18,207 nucleotides of DNA from positions 1-18,207 of the forward strand of contig CABUMU010000033.1 in the NCBI GenBank assembly GCA_902492855.1, given 5' to 3'. The stretch comes from an uncultured Collinsella sp. (GTDB taxonomy: Bacteria > Actinomycetota > Coriobacteriia > Coriobacteriales > Coriobacteriaceae). This document shows, piece by piece, positions 15,004-18,207 of the stretch. A program made the translations under genes and the position numbers. Position 1 is the first letter of the stretch. Every line of letters starts with the position of its first letter. The notes under the pieces were generated by a model. That model worked only from the letters and a program-made list of their open reading frames with translations. It did no database searches and was not told the origin of the DNA.

Positions 15004-15088
15004 AAATTGAACTTTCGAATGAAGCGCCGCGTTATACTGCTTGCTAAATTGAACCATGGTTCAATTCGTGTTCTATAAATTGAACTTT
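15004..15088. promoter_or_regulatory. Operator array: perfect 20-bp palindrome with two flanking half-site repeats
   Basis: AATTGAACCATGGTTCAATT (15047-15066) is a perfect palindrome. AAATTGAACTTT occurs exactly at 15004-15015 and 15077-15088, giving two more AATTGAAC half-sites. Start-to-start distances are 42 and 31 bases, about four and three DNA turns, so all sites face the same side. The -10 box TATACT (15033-15038) lies between the first site and the palindrome, and the ribosome binding site of the XRE-aminotransferase gene follows at 15095. This layout is what a repressor of its own promoter would use. Confidence 0.72.
15033..15038 (+). promoter_or_regulatory. Probable -10 box of the XRE-aminotransferase gene
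   Basis: TATACT lies between the first AATTGAAC site and the 20-bp palindrome. A start of transcription near 15045 would fall at the left edge of the palindrome. No good -35 box is present 16-18 bases upstream; TTGAAC (15007-15012) is 20 bases away. Moderate confidence only. Confidence 0.45.
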
Positions 15089-15106
15089 GCCAGCAAGGAG
15101 GTTCTA

Positions 15107-16627
15107 GTGGCCCAAGAGACGTTTAGCGATCGCCTGCGACAGGCTATGTCCGATCGCGACGTTCGCCAGTCGGACGTGATCCGCGCATCGGAGATGCTCG
15201 GCAAAAAACTCGGCAAGAGTCAGATGAGCCAATATGTGAGCGGCAAGACGATCCCGCGGCGCGATGTGGCTGAGCTGCTCGCCCGTATTTTGGAGGTCGA
15301 TGTTACCTGGCTGCTTGCCGGCGACGCCGATCAAGGCGAGGCATCATCACCCCGCAACGATTCCAAACCCGAACCCCATCCCTCAGCTCAAATTGCAAGG
15401 AGCACCACCATGCGTACTTTTTCTAAATCCACCAAGCTCGATAACGTCCTGTATGACGTGCGCGGTCCCGTCGTCGACGAGGCCGCCCGTATGGAGGACG
15501 AGGGCGAGCGCATCCTCAAGCTCAATATCGGCAACCCGGCGCCCTTCGGTTTCCGCACGCCCGATGAGGTCATCAAGGACATGCGCCAGCAGCTGCCCGA
15601 CTGCGAAGGCTATTCCAACTCGCGTGGCCTGTTCTCCGCGCGCAAGGCGATCATGCAGTATTCGCAGATCAAAGGCCTGCCCAACGTTCAGATGGAGCAT
15701 ATCTACACGGGCAACGGCGTGTCCGAGCTCATTCAGCTTTCGATGAACGCGCTGCTCGACAATGGCGACGAGATTCTGATCCCCAGCCCCGACTATCCGC
15801 TCTGGACGGCGTGCGCAACCCTTGCCGGCGGTCATCCCGTACATTATCTGTGTGATGAGCAGGCGGATTGGTATCCCGACCTGGAGGATATGGAGTCCAA
15901 GATTACGAGCGCGACCAAAGCCCTCGTCATCATCAACCCCAACAACCCCACGGGTTCTGTCTATCCGCGCGAGGTGCTCGAGGGCATCGTCGAGATTGCA
16001 CGCAGGCATCAGCTGATGATCTTTGCCGATGAGATCTACGACCGCCTGTGCATGGACGGCTACGAGCACGTCTCGATTGCCTCGCTCGCCCCCGATCTGC
16101 CCTGTGTCACCTTTAGCGGTCTGTCCAAGTCGCACATGATCGCGGGCTATCGCATTGGCTGGATGGTGCTTTCGGGCAACCAGCGCTGCATGAGCGACTT
16201 CATCATGGGCATCAACATGCTCTCCAACATGCGCCTGTGCTCCAACGTGCCGGCTCAGTCGATCGTCCAGACGGCGCTCGGCGGCCATCAGTCCGTTAAC
16301 GACTACATCCGTCCCGGCGGCCGTGTCTACGAGCAGCGCAACTTTGTGTATGAGGCGCTCAACAAGATTGACGGCATCTCGGTGGTTAAGCCGCGTGCGG
16401 CGTTCTACATCTTCCCCAAGATGGATGTTAAAAAGTTCAACATCACCGATGACGAGCAGTTTGCCCTCGACCTGCTGCACGAGAAGAAGATTCTGATCAC
16501 GCGCGGCGGCGGCTTTAACTGGGCAGAGCCCGATCACTTCCGCATCGTGTACCTGCCGCGCATGGAAGTGCTCAAAGAGTCGCTCGAAGACCTCGCCGAC
16601 TTCTTTGATCACTACCGCCAGAGCTAG
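15107..16627 (+). CDS. alaA: XRE helix-turn-helix fused to AlaA-type alanine aminotransferase
   Basis: The protein has 506 residues from GTG 15107, with AAGGAGG at 15095-15101. Residues about 6-71 form a lambda-repressor-like helix-turn-helix (FSDRLRQAMSDRDVRQSDV then KSQMSQYVSGKTIPRRD and LLARILEVDVTWLLAG). A 30-residue polar linker follows (PRNDSKPEPHP). From Met102 on there is a full fold-type I aminotransferase very like E. coli AlaA: KLNIGNPAPFGF, GNGVSELI, INPNNPTG, FADEIYD, the PLP lysine in SGLSKS (Lys341; 240 of the module) and MRLCSNVPAQ. AlaA makes alanine from pyruvate and glutamate. The enzyme half looks fully active, so the whole may be an aminotransferase that also binds DNA, presumably the array at 15004-15088. 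A separate start at 15410 could make free AlaA. Confidence 0.93.
   Translation: MAQETFSDRLRQAMSDRDVRQSDVIRASEMLGKKLGKSQMSQYVSGKTIPRRDVAELLARILEVDVTWLLAGDADQGEASSPRNDSKPEPHPSAQIARSTTMRTFSKSTKLDNVLYDVRGPVVDEAARMEDEGERILKLNIGNPAPFGFRTPDEVIKDMRQQLPDCEGYSNSRGLFSARKAIMQYSQIKGLPNVQMEHIYTGNGVSELIQLSMNALLDNGDEILIPSPDYPLWTACATLAGGHPVHYLCDEQADWYPDLEDMESKITSATKALVIINPNNPTGSVYPREVLEGIVEIARRHQLMIFADEIYDRLCMDGYEHVSIASLAPDLPCVTFSGLSKSHMIAGYRIGWMVLSGNQRCMSDFIMGINMLSNMRLCSNVPAQSIVQTALGGHQSVNDYIRPGGRVYEQRNFVYEALNKIDGISVVKPRAAFYIFPKMDVKKFNITDDEQFALDLLHEKKILITRGGGFNWAEPDHFRIVYLPRMEVLKESLEDLADFFDHYRQS
15397..15412 (+). promoter_or_regulatory. Internal Shine-Dalgarno and ATG for a free-standing AlaA
   Basis: AAGGAG (15397-15402) stands 7 nt before an in-frame ATG (15410-15412) inside the fused gene, at the exact junction between linker and enzyme. 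Starting here gives 405 residues, the same length as E. coli AlaA, with the N-terminus MRTFSKSTKLDNVLYDVRGP matching the start of AlaA proteins in position. It is as well formed as the site used for the full-length start. Confidence 0.65.
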
Positions 16628-16651
16628 TGGGATAGAAGCTCCGCACTATGA

Positions 16652-16690
16652 AAAGCTCCCTGCAGTTGTTTTGCTGCGGGGAGCTTTCTT
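16652..16690. terminator. Bidirectional terminator between alaA and def
   Basis: AAAGCTCCCTGCAG (16652-16665) pairs with CTGCGGGGAGCTTT (16674-16687), 14 bp with one T-G pair and an 8-nt loop. TTTCTT follows on plus and CTTTTC on minus. It lies 24 bases after the aminotransferase stop and 13 from the convergent deformylase stop, so it serves both. Confidence 0.88.
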
Positions 16691-16702
16691 GAATCGGCGG
16701 AA

Positions 16703-17113
16703 CTAAATCACTATCCCGTTGCAGTGATCGATTTCGTGTTGGATGATTTCGGCGGTGTAGCCCGAGAAGTTTTTGATGCGGTGGACGAAGTTCTCGTCCA
16801 AATACTCAACCTTAATGCGGCGATAGCGGGTACAGGGACGCTCGCCGATCAGCGAGAGGCATCCTTCGCTCGTCTGATAGGCATTGACCTGCTCAAGAAT
16901 TTGCGGGTTGTACATCAGGAGTGTCCTGTTGCCGTCCTTTACGCAGATGATGCGTTTGCGCACGCCGATCATGTTGGCGGCGAGGCCCACGCACTCGTGC
17001 CCATGCTCGTGGAGCGTATCCAGGAGGTCCTGCCCGGTCGCGGCATCGTCGGGTCCCGCGTCTTCGGAAGGCAGGCGTAAAAAGAACTCGGATTTCATGA
17101 TGGGCTTAATCAT
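16703..17113 (-). CDS. def: Peptide deformylase (short Gram-positive type)
   Basis: The 136-residue metalloenzyme removes formyl from N-terminal Met of new proteins. Motif 1 is GLAANMIG (residues 43-50), motif 2 EGCLS (83-87, metal ligand Cys85) and motif 3 HEIDH (126-130) with both His ligands and the catalytic Glu. The Gln of the classical GLAAxQ motif is Met48 here. I recall the same ANMIG form in short deformylases of Clostridia and Enterococcus, so activity is likely kept. The start ATG 17113 has AAGGAG at 17120-17125 (6-nt spacer). It is shorter than E. coli Def (169), lacking the C-terminal helix. It is convergent with the aminotransferase gene and divergent from the RGG-tailed protein gene. 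Confidence 0.9.
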   Translation of the reverse strand: MIKPIMKSEFFLRLPSEDAGPDDAATGQDLLDTLHEHGHECVGLAANMIGVRKRIICVKDGNRTLLMYNPQILEQVNAYQTSEGCLSLIGERPCTRYRRIKVEYLDENFVHRIKNFSGYTAEIIQHEIDHCNGIVI

Positions 17114-17158
17114 GGCGGGCTCCTTAAGGTGGACACGTTTGGTTCAGGCCATGATACC

Positions 17159-17170
17159 GCGACATGTCGC
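17159..17170. promoter_or_regulatory. 12-bp perfect palindrome in the def / RGG-protein divergent region
   Basis: GCGACATGTCGC is a perfect palindrome 46 bases upstream of the def start codon. A TGTGCACA palindrome follows within 15 bases. They lie where an operator for either divergent gene would be expected, but no regulator can be assigned. A winged-helix protein is encoded on the right side. Confidence 0.4.
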
Positions 17171-17235
17171 ATTAATGTGTGCACATAGATTCTGCAGCTA
17201 GATTGGATGGCGACACCATAAACTAATGGACGTTT

Positions 17236-17295
17236 TGCCGAGAGGCATGAATGTTTAAAGCGCAAAGAGTGCGCGACGGGCCCCGCGAATGGGGC
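17236..17295 (+). promoter_or_regulatory. Three small hairpins in the leader of the RGG-tailed gene
   Basis: Three short stems stand in a row. TGCC-GAGA-GGCA (17236-17247) has a GNRA loop, GCGC/GCGC spans 17261-17274, and GCCCC-GCGAAT-GGGGC spans 17280-17295. They end 20 bases before the AAGAAGGAG ribosome binding site. Short stems are frequent in GC-rich DNA, so a function is only a suggestion. No known RNA family was recognised. Confidence 0.35.
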
Positions 17296-17327
17296 GATGA
17301 TGCCCGAGAGGGCCAAGAAGGAGTCTC

Positions 17328-18207
17328 ATGTCTGAGAACGAAGAGATCATGAACGAGACCGAGAACGAGACCATGGCTGCCGAGGTTGAGGCAGTCGAGA
17401 CCGTGGAGACCGAAGCTGCCGAGGTTGAGGCTGCTGACGAGGTTTCCGCCGAGGAGGAGGCCGAGGTTGTCGAGGCCGCCGTTGATTACGATGACGAAGA
17501 GCTGATGGACAAGATGCAGAAGGCCGCCCGCCTGCTGCGTAGCCGTCGCTTTGCTATTTCCAAGGAGGAGGAGGCCAAGGCCGAGCGCATGGCGAACATC
17601 GAGCGCGCCATCAAGCTTCTTGACCTCAAGCCCAAGATGGAGCAGAAGGAAATGTCCGACCTGCTGGGCATGCGCCTTCGTGAGCTCGATGGCCTGATGG
17701 CCGAGGCCGAGGCTGCCGATCTGGTCGGCCGCATCGACGACGCCGAGGGCGATATGCGCAAGATCGTCGTCTTCGCTGCCGAGGATGCCGCTGAGGGCCT
17801 GGTCGAGCTTGCCAACAAGAAGGAGAAGCTCCTGCCCGAGCTTTCTTACGAGGAGGCCACCGAGCTGATGGCCGCTCTCGATAAGGTCATTGCTCCGCTC
17901 GTCGCCATGGGCCTGGACGAGGACCGCGGTCCTCGCGGCGGCCGTGACGATCACGGTGGCCGTGGCGGCGACCGTGGCGGTCGCGGCGGCTTTGGCGATC
18001 GCGGTGGCCGTGGCGGTGACCGTGGCGGTCGCGGTGGCGATCGCGGCGGCCGTGGCGGCTTTGGTGACCGTGGCGGCGACCGTGGCGGTCGCGGCGGCTT
18101 TGGCGGCAACCGTGGTGGCTATGGCGACCGCGGCGGCAACCGTGGCGGCTTTGGCGGCAACCGCGGTAACGACCGCGGCGGTCGCGGTGGCGACCGTGGC
18201 GGCCGCA
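17328..18207 (+). CDS. MarR-like winged-helix protein with acidic N-terminus and RGG-repeat tail (open at window end)
   Basis: 293 codons are seen with no stop. Residues 1-59 are strongly acidic (Glu/Ala rich). About 60-192 looks like a MarR-type winged helix: IERAIKLLDLKPKMEQKEMSDLLGMRLRELDGLMAEAEAADLVGRI fits helix-turn-helix plus LVxR, followed by DDAEGDMRKIVVFAAEDAAEGL as the wing and helix (the MarR D-R-R-K/LT-xxG pattern), then LSYEEATELMAALDKVIAPL as the closing dimer helix. From residue 200 on come tandem RGG units (RGGRGGDRGGFGDRGG type) with Asp, Asn, Phe and Tyr. RGG tails bind RNA or drive condensates in known proteins. The start is ATG 17328 with AAGAAGGAG 4 nt upstream. It may be a DNA- or RNA-binding regulator; the MarR match is by eye. 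The antisense frame here is a shadow. Confidence 0.82.
   Translation, partial: MSENEEIMNETENETMAAEVEAVETVETEAAEVEAADEVSAEEEAEVVEAAVDYDDEELMDKMQKAARLLRSRRFAISKEEEAKAERMANIERAIKLLDLKPKMEQKEMSDLLGMRLRELDGLMAEAEAADLVGRIDDAEGDMRKIVVFAAEDAAEGLVELANKKEKLLPELSYEEATELMAALDKVIAPLVAMGLDEDRGPRGGRDDHGGRGGDRGGRGGFGDRGGRGGDRGGRGGDRGGRGGFGDRGGDRGGRGGFGGNRGGYGDRGGNRGGFGGNRGNDRGGRGGDRGGR
17925..18207 (+). repeat. In-frame Arg/Gly-coding tandem repeat tract
   Basis: From codon 200 to the window end the DNA is a degenerate tandem repeat of about 9-15 bases (CGT/CGC GGC/GGT plus GAC, GAT, AAC, TTT). It encodes RGG units spaced by Asp-, Asn- and Phe/Tyr-containing steps. Synonymous Arg and Gly codons alternate, so protein repeat purity is higher than DNA repeat purity. 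This points to selection on the peptide rather than simple slippage. Confidence 0.85.

Noticed and set aside
15383..16612. 409-codon open frame on minus, antisense to the aminotransferase
   Set aside because: It mirrors a gene with complete AlaA motifs and has no recognisable domain.
17223..17954. 243-codon open frame on minus opposite the RGG-tailed gene
   Set aside because: The plus frame has a good ribosome site, a domain pattern and in-frame repeats; the minus frame is Leu/His/Gly-rich filler.
17925..18207. CRISPR-like or satellite repeat
   Set aside because: Units are short, in frame and degenerate at synonymous sites, and encode an RGG tail; there are no unique spacers.

Overview
The window is GC-rich, densely coded bacterial DNA. 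Gene content points to a gut actinobacterium of the Coriobacteriia, most likely Collinsella or a close relative. The clues are a bile salt hydrolase, an Arg/Gly-tailed winged-helix protein, short clostridial-style peptide deformylases, and GTG starts behind strong AAGGAGG ribosome binding sites. This placement is inference from gene content, not from a marker gene. No tRNA, rRNA, CRISPR array, transposase or phage gene was seen.

Left part (1-2010): a leftward thiamine-salvage operon. A TPP riboswitch and an intrinsic terminator precede thiM (hydroxyethylthiazole kinase), an MTH1187-type thiamine-binding protein and thiE (cut by the window edge). The genes overlap or nearly touch. A palindromic hairpin of possible REPIN type lies just upstream.

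2048-6662, all rightward: a Cof-type HAD phosphatase and a LysR regulator form a tight pair. Next comes a MetE-type cobalamin-independent methyltransferase of the YxjG/YxjH kind, whose upstream region carries a good LysR box, and then a UraA-type uracil permease ending in a bidirectional terminator.

6661-8774, leftward: a small alpha/beta-hydrolase-fold esterase with an unclear start, and an AzgA-type purine permease with its own strong terminator. The area therefore holds two nucleobase permeases of the NCS2 superfamily facing each other.

8968-10656, rightward: a peptide deformylase-like protein that has lost the catalytic Glu of HExxH, a long nested palindrome overlapping its stop codon, a terminator, and a bile salt hydrolase with all expected catalytic residues.

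10677-13977, leftward: a Kup potassium transporter and a DMT/EamA exporter. The exporter is divergent from a second LysR gene (14096-14953).

15004-16690: an autoregulation-like operator array (a perfect 20-bp palindrome flanked by two copies of a 12-bp repeat) precedes a gene that fuses an XRE helix-turn-helix to a complete AlaA-type alanine aminotransferase. An internal Shine-Dalgarno and ATG lie exactly where a free-standing 405-residue AlaA would begin. This is the most interesting locus here.

16703-18207: a second, motif-complete (apart from one Gln-to-Met change) peptide deformylase, divergent from an open-ended gene. That gene encodes an acidic N-terminus, a MarR-like winged helix and a long RGG-repeat tail.

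Gaps between genes are all under about 260 bases. Each of the larger ones is described through the regulatory or repeat features listed.
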